A stretch of DNA of 64,000 nucleotides, taken from contig NZ_CP023860.1 in the NCBI RefSeq assembly GCF_003326015.1, positions 930,001-994,000 of the forward strand, in the 5' to 3' direction. Below, in pieces: positions 19,936-29,204 of this stretch. This DNA comes from Candidatus Thioglobus sp. NP1 (lineage in GTDB: Bacteria > Pseudomonadota > Gammaproteobacteria > PS1 > Pseudothioglobaceae). The notes under the pieces are model-generated. The model searched no databases. It had not been told where the DNA came from and worked only from the letters and a program-made list of their open reading frames with translations. The position numbers and the translations under genes were made by a program. Position 1 is the stretch's first letter; every line of letters begins with the position of its first letter.

Positions 19936-21778
19936 TATCTAATTTACTCCATTGTTCATAAAGTGATTCTAATTTTTTTTCCATCTCATATAATTTGATA
20001 TTTAAATTGTGAGCATCTGGATTTTGATAGAAATCTGGATCAGAAAGTGATTTTTGAGCAACAAAAATTTCATTTTCTAGATTTTCAATATCACCAGGTA
20101 TGGATTTTAATAGTTGTTGATCATTATATGAAAGCTTTTGCTTTGGTTTTTCTAGCCTAGCTTTTAAATTGTTACCCTTATTAGAAATTATATTTTTTTT
20201 ATCTTTAACTTGGGCAATATAATCATCATATCCTCCTGAATACTGCTCAATAACAGCATTTCCCTCCATTACTATGGTTGAGCTAACAATATTGTTTAAA
20301 AATGTTCTATCATGAGAGATTAGAATTACTGTTCCTGAATAATCAATTAACATTTCTTCTAATAATTCAAGAGTTTCAACATCTAGATCATTAGTAGGCT
20401 CATCAAGTACTAAAAGATTCGCAGGTTGAGATAAGATTTTTGCAAGCATTAGTCGATTTTTCTCACCACCTGAAAACATTTTTATTGGAGCCATTGCTTG
20501 TTTACCTGTAAATAAAAATTGTCTTAAATATCCAATTACATGCTTATTTTTGCCATTTATATCTATGTAATCTTTGCCTCCAGACACAAAGTCCATAGCC
20601 TTCATATTTGGCTCTAGAGTCTCTCTCATCTGATCATAGTATGCTAGTTGGATTGTCTTCGATCGTCGAATAGAGCCTAAATCAGGAATTAATTGACCAA
20701 GAAGAAGCCGAATTAAGGTAGATTTTCCAGAACCATTACCTCCAATAATGCCTATTTTTTCTCCCTTTAAAACTAATAGAGAAAATAATTTAACAAGCTC
20801 AAGTTGATTAATTTTATAGCTAATATTTTTTACTTCAAAAACAATTTTAGAGACTCGTTTTTCATCTTCTAAAGCATGAATTTTTACTTGACCTTGTTGC
20901 TTACGTTTATTAGTAAACTGTCTACGCATTTCTTCAAGTGCTCTAACGCGGCCTTCATTTCGGGTTCGTCTAGCCTTAATACCCTGTCGAATCCATGTTT
21001 CCTCCTGAGCAAGTTTTTTGTTAAATCTTGCATTTTCAAGCTCTTCACTATTAAGTAAATTTTCTTTTCTTTTTAAATAATCTTGATAGCCACAATCAAA
21101 TATTGATAATTTTCCACGATCAAGATCAAAAATTTTATTAACAATTCCTCTTACAAAAGAACGATCATGGCTAATAAGAATAAGTGTTCCATGATAATCT
21201 TTTAACATTTTTTCTAAATCAAGGATTGCTGTAATATCCATATGGTTTGTTGGCTCGTCAAGCAAAAGAAGATCTGGTTCTTGAACAATTGCTTTTGCTA
21301 GCATTACTCTCCTTTTCCAGCCGCCAGATAGGGTTGAGAGTCTTGCGTTAGCATCTAACTTAAATCGATTTAAAATAGTTTCAATTTGATGTAAATAGTG
21401 CCATAAATCCCTACTTTCAATTTCTTCTTGTAGTTGAGAGTTTTTTTTATTATCACCATTTTGTAATGACTCATGATAACTTGCAAGAAGATCTCCAACT
21501 TCTCCTAGGCCTTGAGCTACAATACTGAATAGAAAATAATCATTATCTTCAGGTGGTTGTTGCTCTAGATAACTTATTCTAGTGTTATTTTTGACTTTTA
21601 AATTGCCATCATCTGCATTAATATATCCAGCTAAAACTTTCAGAAAGCTTGATTTCCCCTCACCATTTCTTCCAATCAAGCCTATCTTGTCACCTTTTAA
21701 GATTGTTGCATTGATTTCATCTAGAATTATTTTTTCAGAAAATCTTAATGAAATATTGTCTAAGGTTATTAGTGGCAT
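19928..21778 (-). CDS. uup: ABC-F family ATPase, Uup type
   Basis: Cytoplasmic twin-ABC ATPase of 616 aa without membrane segments, expected to act on ribosomes or branched DNA as for E. coli Uup. Two cassettes: Walker A GRNGEGKSSF and GGNGSGKST, signatures LSGGWKRR and FSGGEKNR, Walker B LLLLDEPTNHMD and LLVLDEPTNDLD. The linker contains the charged EEMRRQFTNKRKQQGQ helix, and a C-terminal coiled coil (ENLENEIFVAQKSL to EKKLESLYEQW) matches the Uup DNA-binding extension. It is divergent from ccmH. Confidence 0.9.
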   Translation of the reverse strand: MPLITLDNISLRFSEKIILDEINATILKGDKIGLIGRNGEGKSSFLKVLAGYINADDGNLKVKNNTRISYLEQQPPEDNDYFLFSIVAQGLGEVGDLLASYHESLQNGDNKKNSQLQEEIESRDLWHYLHQIETILNRFKLDANARLSTLSGGWKRRVMLAKAIVQEPDLLLLDEPTNHMDITAILDLEKMLKDYHGTLILISHDRSFVRGIVNKIFDLDRGKLSIFDCGYQDYLKRKENLLNSEELENARFNKKLAQEETWIRQGIKARRTRNEGRVRALEEMRRQFTNKRKQQGQVKIHALEDEKRVSKIVFEVKNISYKINQLELVKLFSLLVLKGEKIGIIGGNGSGKSTLIRLLLGQLIPDLGSIRRSKTIQLAYYDQMRETLEPNMKAMDFVSGGKDYIDINGKNKHVIGYLRQFLFTGKQAMAPIKMFSGGEKNRLMLAKILSQPANLLVLDEPTNDLDVETLELLEEMLIDYSGTVILISHDRTFLNNIVSSTIVMEGNAVIEQYSGGYDDYIAQVKDKKNIISNKGNNLKARLEKPKQKLSYNDQQLLKSIPGDIENLENEIFVAQKSLSDPDFYQNPDAHNLNIKLYEMEKKLESLYEQWSKLDNG

Positions 21779-21815
21779 ACGTTAAAATTTATATTTTTAA
21801 ATAACAGCTATTTGA

Positions 21816-22259
21816 ATGCGTTATTTTATTCAATTTATAGTCTTACTTATACTTATTCAAGGTACTTATGCTGAAAGTATAGAGGCCAATGATTTTAACA
21901 ATGTTGTTCAAGAAGAAAGATATACTGAGCTAATCAATAATATTAGGTGTCCAGTTTGTCAAGGCCAAAGTATTGGTGGATCCAATTCAGGTCTTGCAAA
22001 AGATCTTCGTAAGCAAGTTCAAGATATGATTCTTAGTGGTGACTCTGATAAAGATATTTATTCATATATGATTCAACGATATGGAGACTTTGTTGTTTTT
22101 AAGCCACCAATTAACTATACAACTTATTTTCTCTGGTTTGCACCTTTAATATTTTTAGTTCTTTGTTTTATTTATTTATTTAAAGCCACACGAAATAAAA
22201 ACAATTCAGACAATAAAACACCCAATGAAATTGAAAGAGCTAAAAATTTATTGAAATGA
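21816..22259 (+). CDS. ccmH: Cytochrome c maturation protein CcmH
   Basis: Membrane-anchored thiol oxidoreductase that keeps apocytochrome c cysteines reduced for heme attachment. N-terminal signal peptide (residues 1-20), then the redox motif RCPVCQGQSI near residue 44, the helix-bundle segment ADLRK-like KDLRKQVQDMILSG, YMIQRYGDFVVFKPP, and a single transmembrane helix (FLWFAPLIFLVLCFIYLF) near residue 110. 147 aa is the usual size for the short CcmH. It overlaps the next TPR gene by an ATGA junction; other ccm genes are not here. Confidence 0.92.
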   Translation: MRYFIQFIVLLILIQGTYAESIEANDFNNVVQEERYTELINNIRCPVCQGQSIGGSNSGLAKDLRKQVQDMILSGDSDKDIYSYMIQRYGDFVVFKPPINYTTYFLWFAPLIFLVLCFIYLFKATRNKNNSDNKTPNEIERAKNLLK

Positions 22260-22927
22260 TAAATATGAATACTAATAATGAAATAAGTGATTTAGTAGTT
22301 GAGGCATATAAGCATCAAAAAAATGGAGATTTGTCTCTTGCAATTCAGGGTTGGAATGCGCTAATTAATCATAGCTCAACGGATAAAGAATTAATATCAA
22401 ATGCATTTTTGAATCTTGGAAACCTTCATTTACAACAAGGTAATGGAGATCTTGCTTATGAAAGTATGGCTAAAGCTATTTCAGCTAATCCAAATAGTTC
22501 TGAGGCATTTTTTTGTATGGCCTACATGGAGCAGGAAAAGGAAAACTTTAATGAGGCAATAAATTTTTTTGAAGCTGCATTAAAACTTAAACCAAAAGAT
22601 GTTGGTGCAATAAATAACTTAGGTAACTGTTATGACCGATTAAATGCTGCTGATAAAGCAATAAATACTTATTCAAAAGCAATATTGATAGATTCTAAAT
22701 ATATTGCAGCTTATTATAATCGAGGAAACGCATACTCTAAAATAGCAAAGGATGAATTAGCGCTTAAAGATTTTAATAAGGCTATTGAATTAGATAATAA
22801 TTTTTATCAAGCATATTATAATCGAGGCTCTGTTCTTGAAAGACTTGGAAAGAAAAAGATGGCAGAAAGTGACTTTAAAAATGCTAAAAAAATAGCTGAG
22901 GATGAAATTGAAAAATCAAAAAAATGA
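22256..22927 (+). CDS. TPR protein (CcmI/NrfG-like position)
   Basis: 223-aa protein made of consecutive tetratricopeptide repeats: about five units with A-x-x-N-P/LKP-type caps, for example [35 protein letters not shown] and [17 protein letters not shown]. No signal peptide or membrane anchor is visible, so it is probably cytoplasmic. The ATGA overlap with ccmH suggests a role analogous to the TPR part of CcmI, which chaperones apocytochrome, but CcmI's TPR is periplasmic and this protein lacks an export signal. Function therefore open. Confidence 0.75.
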   Translation: MINMNTNNEISDLVVEAYKHQKNGDLSLAIQGWNALINHSSTDKELISNAFLNLGNLHLQQGNGDLAYESMAKAISANPNSSEAFFCMAYMEQEKENFNEAINFFEAALKLKPKDVGAINNLGNCYDRLNAADKAINTYSKAILIDSKYIAAYYNRGNAYSKIAKDELALKDFNKAIELDNNFYQAYYNRGSVLERLGKKKMAESDFKNAKKIAEDEIEKSKK

Positions 22928-24431
22928 TGAGACTAATGTGAATTATCAAGAAGAGAATAAATTAGTTGCTGAAAGAAAATCAAAATTAGCCTCCTTAAGA
23001 GAAGCTGGTAATCCATTTATTAATGATTTTAAACCTGAAAACTTAGCCAAATCTCTTCATGAGGAATTTGACGAGTTTTCCAATGATCAGCTTCAAGAAA
23101 GTAAAAATAAAGTCTCTATTGCTGGAAGAATAATGCTTAAAAGAGTTATGGGAAAGGCAAGTTTTGTTCAGCTCCAAGATACCTCAGATCAAATACAGCT
23201 TTTTGTCACAAGGGATGAGCTTGATGATGGTTTTTATAATGAGCAATTTAAGAAATGGGACATTGGAGATATTGTTGGCGCTAAAGGAGTCCTTTTTAAG
23301 ACACAAACTGGTGAACTTTCAGTTAGAGTTAGTGAAATCAAATTGCTTACAAAATCACTGCGACCTTTGCCTGAAAAGTTTCATGGCTTATCTGACCAAG
23401 AAACAATATATAGACAGCGATATGTCGATTTAATAATGAATGAAGAATCCCGTAAAGTTTTTCAAAGGCGATCAGAAATTATTGCTTATATTAGGCAATT
23501 TTTTATTACTAATCAATATTTGGAAGTAGAGACTCCAATGATGCAAGTTATTCCTGGAGGTGCAGTAGCAAAACCATTTATTACTCATCATAATGCATTA
23601 GATATGGATTTATATTTAAGAATCGCTCCAGAGCTTTATCTCAAGCGCCTTGTTGTTGGTGGATTTGATCGAGTTTTTGAGATTAATCGTAACTTTAGGA
23701 ATGAAGGCCTCTCTACAAGACATAATCCTGAATTTACGATGATTGAGTTTTATCAGGCTTATGCTACATATCATGATTTTATGGATCTTACTGAGAGTTT
23801 AATTAAGGGGATTGCCTTAGATGTTTGTAAAGCTTCTAAAATTAAGTATCAGGAAAATGAGTTTGATTTTTCAAAACCATTTGATCGTTTAAGTGTATTT
23901 GATTCAATTTTAAAATACAATCCAAAATTAAATGCCAGTGACCTATCAGAAGAAAATGCTATGAAAACTGCAAAGAATTTAGATATTCATATTAAGGATA
24001 GTTGGGGTCTTGGTAAGATTCAAATTGAAATTTTCGAAGCAACTGTTGAAGAAAAGCTAATTCATCCAACATTTGTTACTGAATATCCAACTGAAGTGTC
24101 TCCTTTGGCAAGGAAAAATGATAATAATCCATTTATAACTGATCGATTTGAATTATTTATTGGTGGTCGGGAAATTGCAAATGGATTTTCAGAGCTTAAT
24201 GACTCTGAAGATCAGGCACAAAGGTTTCAAGATCAGGTTGCTGAAAAAGATGCTGGAGATGATGAGGCAATGCATTACGATGCGGACTATATAAGAGCTC
24301 TTGAATATGGTATGCCTCCAACTGCAGGAGAAGGTATTGGTATTGATCGTTTAATTATGTTATTCACAAATGCTGCATCAATACGTGATGTTTTGCTTTT
24401 TCCTCATATGAGACCAGAATTTGAAAAATAA
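22902..24431 (+). CDS. lysS: Lysyl-tRNA synthetase (class II)
   Basis: Charges tRNA-Lys. 509 aa: N-terminal OB-fold anticodon domain ([24 protein letters not shown]) and class II core with motif 1 ([18 protein letters not shown]), motif 2 ([23 protein letters not shown]) and motif 3 ([11 protein letters not shown]). The ATG at 22902 lies 26 bp inside the TPR gene with a poor ribosome site; a GTG at 22938, just past the TPR stop, is a reasonable alternative start that loses 12 non-conserved residues. A tRNA-Lys gene lies about 2.8 kb downstream. Confidence 0.96.
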   Translation: MKLKNQKNDETNVNYQEENKLVAERKSKLASLREAGNPFINDFKPENLAKSLHEEFDEFSNDQLQESKNKVSIAGRIMLKRVMGKASFVQLQDTSDQIQLFVTRDELDDGFYNEQFKKWDIGDIVGAKGVLFKTQTGELSVRVSEIKLLTKSLRPLPEKFHGLSDQETIYRQRYVDLIMNEESRKVFQRRSEIIAYIRQFFITNQYLEVETPMMQVIPGGAVAKPFITHHNALDMDLYLRIAPELYLKRLVVGGFDRVFEINRNFRNEGLSTRHNPEFTMIEFYQAYATYHDFMDLTESLIKGIALDVCKASKIKYQENEFDFSKPFDRLSVFDSILKYNPKLNASDLSEENAMKTAKNLDIHIKDSWGLGKIQIEIFEATVEEKLIHPTFVTEYPTEVSPLARKNDNNPFITDRFELFIGGREIANGFSELNDSEDQAQRFQDQVAEKDAGDDEAMHYDADYIRALEYGMPPTAGEGIGIDRLIMLFTNAASIRDVLLFPHMRPEFEK

Positions 24432-24448
24432 TTTTAATTTTCCTTAAT

Positions 24449-25114
24449 ATGATTCCAGTCTTAACTATTGATGGACCTAGTGGAGTTGGAAAGGGGACTG
24501 TTGCTAGCGTTATTGCTAATAATTTGAACTGGCATATTTTAGACTCTGGTGCAATTTATCGATCTTTAGCATTGGCAGTAACTATTAAAAATATTTCATT
24601 AGATAATTTAGATAAGTTGTTAGAATTATCATCTGAACTTGATCTGAGATTCGAAACTAATAATAAGACAAAGCATCTTAATATATATCTTGATAATGTT
24701 GAGGTTTCAGCCCAACTGAGAACTGAGAAAATTGCTGCTATTGCTTCAAAACTTGCCATGATTGGGCCTCTTAGAGACTCATTACTAATTAGACAAAAAA
24801 AATTTAAAATGTTGCCAGGATTAGTTGCTGATGGAAGAGATATGGGCACAGTTGTATTCTCAGATGCTCCATTTAAAGTTTTTTTAACTGCAAATGTAGA
24901 GGAGAGAGCAAAAAGAAGGTTAAAACAGTTGCATGAACAAGGCATTACTGGTAACATTTCGCAAACTTTGGATGAGGTAAAGAAAAGGGATGAAAGGGAC
25001 GTAAGTCGAAAGCATTCCCCCTTAAAACCTGCTAAAGATGCATTAATAATCGATACATCTGATTTAGATATTAATGAAGTCATTGCGAAAGTAATGGCGC
25101 TAGTTAAGGCTTAA
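24449..25114 (+). CDS. cmk: Cytidylate kinase
   Basis: Phosphorylates CMP and dCMP. 221 aa with P-loop DGPSGVGKGTVA, the substrate segment LDSGAIYRSLALA, VADGRDMGTVVF, and the lid region RRLKQLHEQGITG with RDERDVSRKHSPLKPA. The cmk-rpsA-ihfB order found here is the classical gammaproteobacterial arrangement, which supports all three names. It also feeds the pyrimidine salvage suggested by the cdd and deoA genes later in the window. Confidence 0.95.
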   Translation: MIPVLTIDGPSGVGKGTVASVIANNLNWHILDSGAIYRSLALAVTIKNISLDNLDKLLELSSELDLRFETNNKTKHLNIYLDNVEVSAQLRTEKIAAIASKLAMIGPLRDSLLIRQKKFKMLPGLVADGRDMGTVVFSDAPFKVFLTANVEERAKRRLKQLHEQGITGNISQTLDEVKKRDERDVSRKHSPLKPAKDALIIDTSDLDINEVIAKVMALVKA

Positions 25115-25203
25115 GCGGTTAAGTCTTTTATTTTTAACTAACCCGATAAGAATTAAGCAAAAACCGATATAGCTTAATAATTAGCGGCAAACATCGAGAT
25201 TAT

Positions 25204-26877
25204 ATGTCAGAATCATTTTCCGAGCTATTTGAAAATAGCGAAATACAACAAAACGTAAAACCTGGAGCCCTACTAATGGGAACAGTTGTCAGCATGAATC
25301 GTGAAAAAGCGATTATTAATGTTGGTCTTAAATCTGAAGGTTTTATTTCATTAAACGAATTTAAAGATCCTAAGGGCGTTCTTGAAATCACAGAAGGTGA
25401 TGTAGTAGAAGTTGCACTTGAGTCTATTGATGATGGTTTAGGCCATACATTATTGTCCCGTGAAAAAGCTAAACGTATTAAGATGTGGCAAGAGCTGGAA
25501 GCTGCTATGAACTCTAAAGAGGTTGTAAAAGGTATTGTTACAGGTTCAGTGAAGGGTGGAATGACAGTTGATATTGGTGTTATCAAGGCATTCTTACCTG
25601 GCTCATTAGTTGATGTTAGACCTGTTAAAGATTTTGATTTTCTCTTAGGTCAAGAAATTGAAGCCATTGTTATCAAAATGGATGAAGTAAGGAATAATAT
25701 TGTTATTTCTAGAAAAGCAGTCATGCAAGAAGTTAATTCAGCAGACAGAGAAGCACTAATTGAAAATCTAGATACTGGTAAAGAAGTTGAAGGAATTGTT
25801 AAAAATCTTGCTGACTATGGTGCTTTTGTTGACCTTGGTGGTGTAGATGGACTTCTTCACATTACAGATATTTCTTGGCAGCGTGTTAATCACCCATCTG
25901 AGAAATTAGCAATAGGTGATAAGATTACAGTTAAGATTCTAAATTATGACAAAGAAAAAATGAGAGTCTCATTAGGACTTAAGCAGTTAACTCCAAGTCC
26001 TTGGGATAATATTTCTGAACGCTTGCCAATGGGTAAAAAAGTCTCTGGTGTTGTTTCTAATCTAACAGATTATGGCGCGTTTGTTCGAATTGAAGAGGGT
26101 GTTGAAGGCCTTGTGCATGTTAGCGAAATGGACTGGACCAACGCAAATGCAAGACCTTCTAAGTTTGTAAAACTAGGCCAGGAAGTTGATGTTGTTATTC
26201 TAGATGTTCAAGAATCAAAGCATAGAATTTCATTAAGCATGAAGCAAGCAAAAGAAAATCCATGGGAGGCTTTTGAAGGCTCTCATAATAAGAATGATAC
26301 AATAAACGTAACGATTAAATCCATTACCGATTTTGGACTTTTTGTTGGACTTCCAGGTGGAATAGATGGGCTTATTCATTTAGCTGATATTTCTTGGGAA
26401 AAGCAATCTCCTGATCAAATCGTGTCAACCTTTTCAAAGGGACAAGAGCTTGATGTAGTTATTCTTAATATTGATGCTGAAAAAGAACGTATTTCATTAG
26501 GTATTAAACAACTTACATCAGATAATTTCTCTCAATATGCAACATCGAATCCTAAAGGATCAGTGGTAAAAGGAACTATTCATGAAGTTGATGCAAGAGG
26601 AGCAGTTATTGAACTTGCTGAAGGGATAACGGGTTATCTTAAATCATCTGAAATCTCTCAAGATAGAGTAGAGGATGCATCAACAGTTTTAAAGCAAGGT
26701 GCAGAGGTTGAAGTTGCTATTATTCTAATAGATAAAAGAACAAGAAAGGTTTCTCTAAGTATGAAAGCCAAAGATTCAGTTGAAGAAAAAGCAGCAATGG
26801 AAGATTATAATAATCAATCTTCACAATCTGCAGGGTCTACTCTTGGTGATCTTTTAAAAGAAGCAAAAGATAAATAA
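25204..26877 (+). CDS. rpsA: 30S ribosomal protein S1
   Basis: RNA-binding ribosomal protein that recruits mRNA, with six S1 (OB-fold) repeats. The length, 557 aa, equals that of E. coli S1. Repeats are recognisable from the recurring pattern V-x-G-x-V-x2-ITDYGAFV with DGL-HIxDISW: e.g. NLADYGAFVDLGGVDGLLHI, NLTDYGAFVRIEEGVEGLVH and SITDFGLFVGLPGGIDGLIH. The 89-bp leader from cmk contains no obvious S1 autoregulatory hairpin that I could fold by eye. Confidence 0.97.
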   Translation: MSESFSELFENSEIQQNVKPGALLMGTVVSMNREKAIINVGLKSEGFISLNEFKDPKGVLEITEGDVVEVALESIDDGLGHTLLSREKAKRIKMWQELEAAMNSKEVVKGIVTGSVKGGMTVDIGVIKAFLPGSLVDVRPVKDFDFLLGQEIEAIVIKMDEVRNNIVISRKAVMQEVNSADREALIENLDTGKEVEGIVKNLADYGAFVDLGGVDGLLHITDISWQRVNHPSEKLAIGDKITVKILNYDKEKMRVSLGLKQLTPSPWDNISERLPMGKKVSGVVSNLTDYGAFVRIEEGVEGLVHVSEMDWTNANARPSKFVKLGQEVDVVILDVQESKHRISLSMKQAKENPWEAFEGSHNKNDTINVTIKSITDFGLFVGLPGGIDGLIHLADISWEKQSPDQIVSTFSKGQELDVVILNIDAEKERISLGIKQLTSDNFSQYATSNPKGSVVKGTIHEVDARGAVIELAEGITGYLKSSEISQDRVEDASTVLKQGAEVEVAIILIDKRTRKVSLSMKAKDSVEEKAAMEDYNNQSSQSAGSTLGDLLKEAKDK

Positions 26878-26920
26878 ACCTTAATTTTGTTTCTATGCTT
26901 AATTGCGTTAGTCTTTTTTT

Positions 26921-27199
26921 ATGAAAAAAACAGAACTTATTGAAGAAATCTCAAAGGCAACTAGCATTTCTAGATCTGATGCTAAAAACTCAATTGATAT
27001 TATTCTTGAAGAAATAAGTAAAGCAATAATCTCAGGAAAAGGTGTCGAGATTCGTGGTTTTGGTGGCTTCAAAAAAAGACATCGTAAAGGCAGGATTGGT
27101 ATAAATCCAAAAACTGGTCAAAAGACTGAGGTATTAGAAAAATCTGTGCCGTTTTTTAAGCCTGGAAAAACTTTAAAAGAGTCTGTAAATAAAGATTAG
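26921..27199 (+). CDS. ihfB: Integration host factor beta subunit
   Basis: DNA-bending protein of the HU/IHF family, 92 aa. The N-terminal MKKTELIEEISKATSISRSDAK, the flank EIRGFGGFKKRHRKGRIGINPKTG, and the tip proline (GINP) that intercalates into DNA are conserved. The position after rpsA fits IhfB rather than IhfA or HU. IHF is often needed by tyrosine integrases, and the element integrated in the adjacent tRNA begins about 80 bp downstream. Confidence 0.93.
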   Translation: MKKTELIEEISKATSISRSDAKNSIDIILEEISKAIISGKGVEIRGFGGFKKRHRKGRIGINPKTGQKTEVLEKSVPFFKPGKTLKESVNKD

Positions 27200-27207
27200 T
27201 TTTACGA

Positions 27208-27236
27208 TTGATTAATACATTTGAGTTCAGTATAAT
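27208..27236 (+). promoter_or_regulatory. Promoter of tRNA-Lys
   Basis: TTGATT (27208-27213) and TATAAT (27231-27236) are separated by exactly 17 bp, a near-consensus sigma-70 promoter. The expected start, about 27243, lies 9 bp before the mature tRNA 5' end. In the integrated state this transcription points toward the integrase gene, with one terminator in between. Confidence 0.75.
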
Positions 27237-27251
27237 TTCTCGTTTTTATAT

Positions 27252-27327
27252 GGGGCGTTAGCTCAGTTGGTAGAGCATCGGACTTTTAATCCGCTGGTCG
27301 AGCGTTCAAGTCGCTCACGCCCCACCA
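27252..27327 (+). tRNA. tRNA-Lys (UUU)
   Basis: 76-nt cloverleaf with encoded CCA. Acceptor GGGGCGT pairs with ACGCCCC; D arm GCTC...GAGC; anticodon loop CTTTTAA gives anticodon UUU for lysine; T stem GAGCG/CGCTC with loop TTCAAGT. The anticodon stem has four good pairs closed by a U-C mismatch at its outer end. The 3' half is the attachment site of the 15.9-kb element; integration regenerates an intact tRNA because the element carries an identical 3' end. Confidence 0.97.
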
Positions 27328-27336
27328 TATACATAA
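27278..27336 (+). repeat. Left attachment-site repeat (59 bp)
   Basis: The 59 bp from the tRNA anticodon stem through the CCA end and 9 bp beyond recur without mismatch at 43156-43214. This is the direct repeat expected from site-specific integration into a tRNA gene. Sequence diverges right after 27336 (G here, A in the other copy). Confidence 0.93.
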
Positions 27337-27364
27337 GGGTTTCTAGTCAAGGAAGCCCTTTTTT
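27337..27364 (+). terminator. Terminator after tRNA-Lys
   Basis: GGGTTTC (27337-27343) pairs with GAAGCCC (27352-27358, one G-U pair) and is followed by six T. It begins at the first base after the attachment repeat, so it belongs to the element, and would shield the integrase from tRNA transcription. Confidence 0.75.
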
Positions 27365-27375
27365 GTAACATAAAT

Positions 27376-27404
27376 CTTAGCATTTCGTGCAAATTTCGTG
27401 CACT
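27376..27404 (+). repeat. Terminal 29-bp repeat with two TTTCGTGCA boxes (left)
   Basis: Exact copy of 42995-43023. Inside it TTTCGTGCA occurs twice, at 27383-27391 and 27394-27402, 11 bp apart (one helical turn). Short direct repeats flanking the crossover core, between attachment site and integrase, are the usual layout of integrase arm-type binding sites; binding itself is inferred. Confidence 0.75.
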
Positions 27405-27420
27405 TAAGTGGAGGTTTACC

Positions 27421-28431
27421 GTGGCAACTATACAAAAGATTCTCAATACAAACAATTCGTCCTATCGTGTGTTTATTCGTAAGCAAGGACTCAAGACATT
27501 AACCAAAACATTTCCAACGAAAAAGTTAGCTAAAGAGTTTGCTTTAAGGATGGAAAGTGATGTCTCAGCTATGCATTCAATGCAAGGCAAGAGTAGTGTT
27601 ACTTTGTTCAAGGACTTGGTAGCAGAATACCTATATAAGGAGTATAGGGGTTCGAGGCTAAAAGAGCAGGGTAGGAAGCTAGGATATTGGTCAGAAATGC
27701 TAGGTGAGAAGCTCATTATTGATATTACCAAAAATGATATTTATGATGGATTACAACAACTACCCAATCATTTTTCTAATGCAACTATTAATCGCTATAA
27801 GGCAGCTATTAGTGTTGTATTTAGTTATGCTTGCAGAGCCTTTGATTTACCCACAAACCCTGTCCGTAAAATCCCTTCATTACCTGAGAATAATGAGCGA
27901 ATTAGGTTCTTATCAGAAGCTGAAAGAATGCGTCTATTTACCTCTTGTAGAGACTCTCATTGGGATAAATTGTACCTAATAGTAATGCTTGCCATAACGA
28001 CTGGAGCACGCAAGGGAGAACTCACTCAACTAAGGTGGAATGATATTGATTTTGATAGGAGAACCGCTTATGTCTCAACCACTAAAAACGGTCAGCCTAA
28101 AGTTCTGCCTTTGACTGATTCTGTAATTAAAGAACTACAACTATTTAATAAAAATGAGAGTCATTTAATCTTCGAATCTAAAGTTAAAGAGAATGTTGCT
28201 TATTGCTTTACTAAGCCTTGGAAGAGGGCACTCGAGGATGCTGATATTGAGGACTTTAGATTCCACGACCTTCGTCATTCCTGTGCTTCCTATTTAGCTC
28301 AATCAGGGGCATCTCTCTTAGAGATAGCAGATGTTCTTGGGCATAAACAGATTAGTGTGACTAAACGCTATGCTCATCTATGTATAGAGCATAAGTCAAG
28401 TCTAATTAACAGGGTGATGGGTTATATTTGA
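27421..28431 (+). CDS. Tyrosine recombinase / integrase
   Basis: 336-aa phage-type integrase. Catalytic residues by motif: Arg197 in TTGARKGELTQLRW, Lys222 in the TTKNGQPK hairpin, His282-Arg285 in FHDLRHSCASYLAQ, His308 in VLGHKQ and nucleophile Tyr317 in TKRYAHL. The N-terminal 60 residues look like the arm-binding/AP2-like region, residues 60-150 like the SAM-like core-binding domain. Start GTG 27421 is supported by GGAGG at 27410-27414. Complete, so probably functional. The last ~58 codons are duplicated as remnants at 32434 and 43331. Confidence 0.95.
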   Translation: MATIQKILNTNNSSYRVFIRKQGLKTLTKTFPTKKLAKEFALRMESDVSAMHSMQGKSSVTLFKDLVAEYLYKEYRGSRLKEQGRKLGYWSEMLGEKLIIDITKNDIYDGLQQLPNHFSNATINRYKAAISVVFSYACRAFDLPTNPVRKIPSLPENNERIRFLSEAERMRLFTSCRDSHWDKLYLIVMLAITTGARKGELTQLRWNDIDFDRRTAYVSTTKNGQPKVLPLTDSVIKELQLFNKNESHLIFESKVKENVAYCFTKPWKRALEDADIEDFRFHDLRHSCASYLAQSGASLLEIADVLGHKQISVTKRYAHLCIEHKSSLINRVMGYI

Positions 28432-28445
28432 ATTATAATCCTATT

Positions 28446-29204
28446 ATGAAAAAACTACTCTTAATTTTACTTTTAACATTAAGTTTTCAAGTATTCACTG
28501 CTCAAAATACAAATTATTACGAAATAGATTTTACTTTAAGTGAGTTCTGTGACGATGACCCAAAAGTTCAGTATAGGAATAATTATTCTCAAATATTTTT
28601 ACCCAATCAAGAAAAAGGTATTTCTGCAACAAGTATATGCGTATTTAAAGATGGATATGGGCAGTATAGTTCAAAGGGTGATTACCTTGATGGCAAGAAG
28701 GTTGGAAGGCACATCGCTTGGTGGAGGAATGGACAAAAATCTTTTGAAGCTAACTTCATTGATGGAAAGCCCGAAGGTAAATGGCTAAATTGGTATGAGA
28801 ATGGAAAGAAGCGATTTGAATACAATCATAAAGATGGCAAAACGGAGGGCAAAAGTTTTGCTTGGGGCTTAAAGGGCGAAATACTTAAAGAACACTTTTA
28901 TGAGAACGGGCTAAAAGAAGGCAGAGCATTTTTACGTTCTCCAGGCTCTACCGTTGAAGGGAATTATAAAGCAGGGATGCCAGATGGTAATTGGACTTGG
29001 TTTGCTGGAGGAAGTATATGGAAAGAGGCTATTTTTTCTAAGGGAAAACTTTTGGGAGAGTGTAATATTTTGCTTACTGAGGACAGGTCAGATAACGTAA
29101 GCCTTTTGACTTTTAGTATTTTTAAAAATGATAGCTCTGGATGTGACATTGAATCAATTAAAGTTAACACCCCCTTCCGAACGAATGATGGTAGATGGCT
29201 ATGA
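28446..29204 (+). CDS. Secreted MORN/YwqK-repeat protein
   Basis: 252-aa exported protein. Residues 1-19 are a signal peptide (MKKLLLILLLTLSFQVFTA). From about residue 75 there are about six repeats of the YwqK/MORN-variant type, e.g. GRHIAWWRNGQKSFEANF, GKWLNWYENGKKRFEYNH and GNWTWFAGGSIWKEA. Domain databases often label these 'toxin-antitoxin system YwqK family antitoxin', but no toxin is adjacent and a structural or binding role is as likely. I chose ATG 28446: a TATAAT box ends 6 nt before it, so the transcript may be leaderless. The next gene starts inside its stop codon (ATGA). Confidence 0.75.
   Translation: MKKLLLILLLTLSFQVFTAQNTNYYEIDFTLSEFCDDDPKVQYRNNYSQIFLPNQEKGISATSICVFKDGYGQYSSKGDYLDGKKVGRHIAWWRNGQKSFEANFIDGKPEGKWLNWYENGKKRFEYNHKDGKTEGKSFAWGLKGEILKEHFYENGLKEGRAFLRSPGSTVEGNYKAGMPDGNWTWFAGGSIWKEAIFSKGKLLGECNILLTEDRSDNVSLLTFSIFKNDSSGCDIESIKVNTPFRTNDGRWL

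Noticed and set aside
25115-25203. S1 autoregulatory hairpins in the rpsA leader
   Set aside because: The leader is short and I could not fold the GGA-loop hairpins typical of the E. coli rpsA leader.
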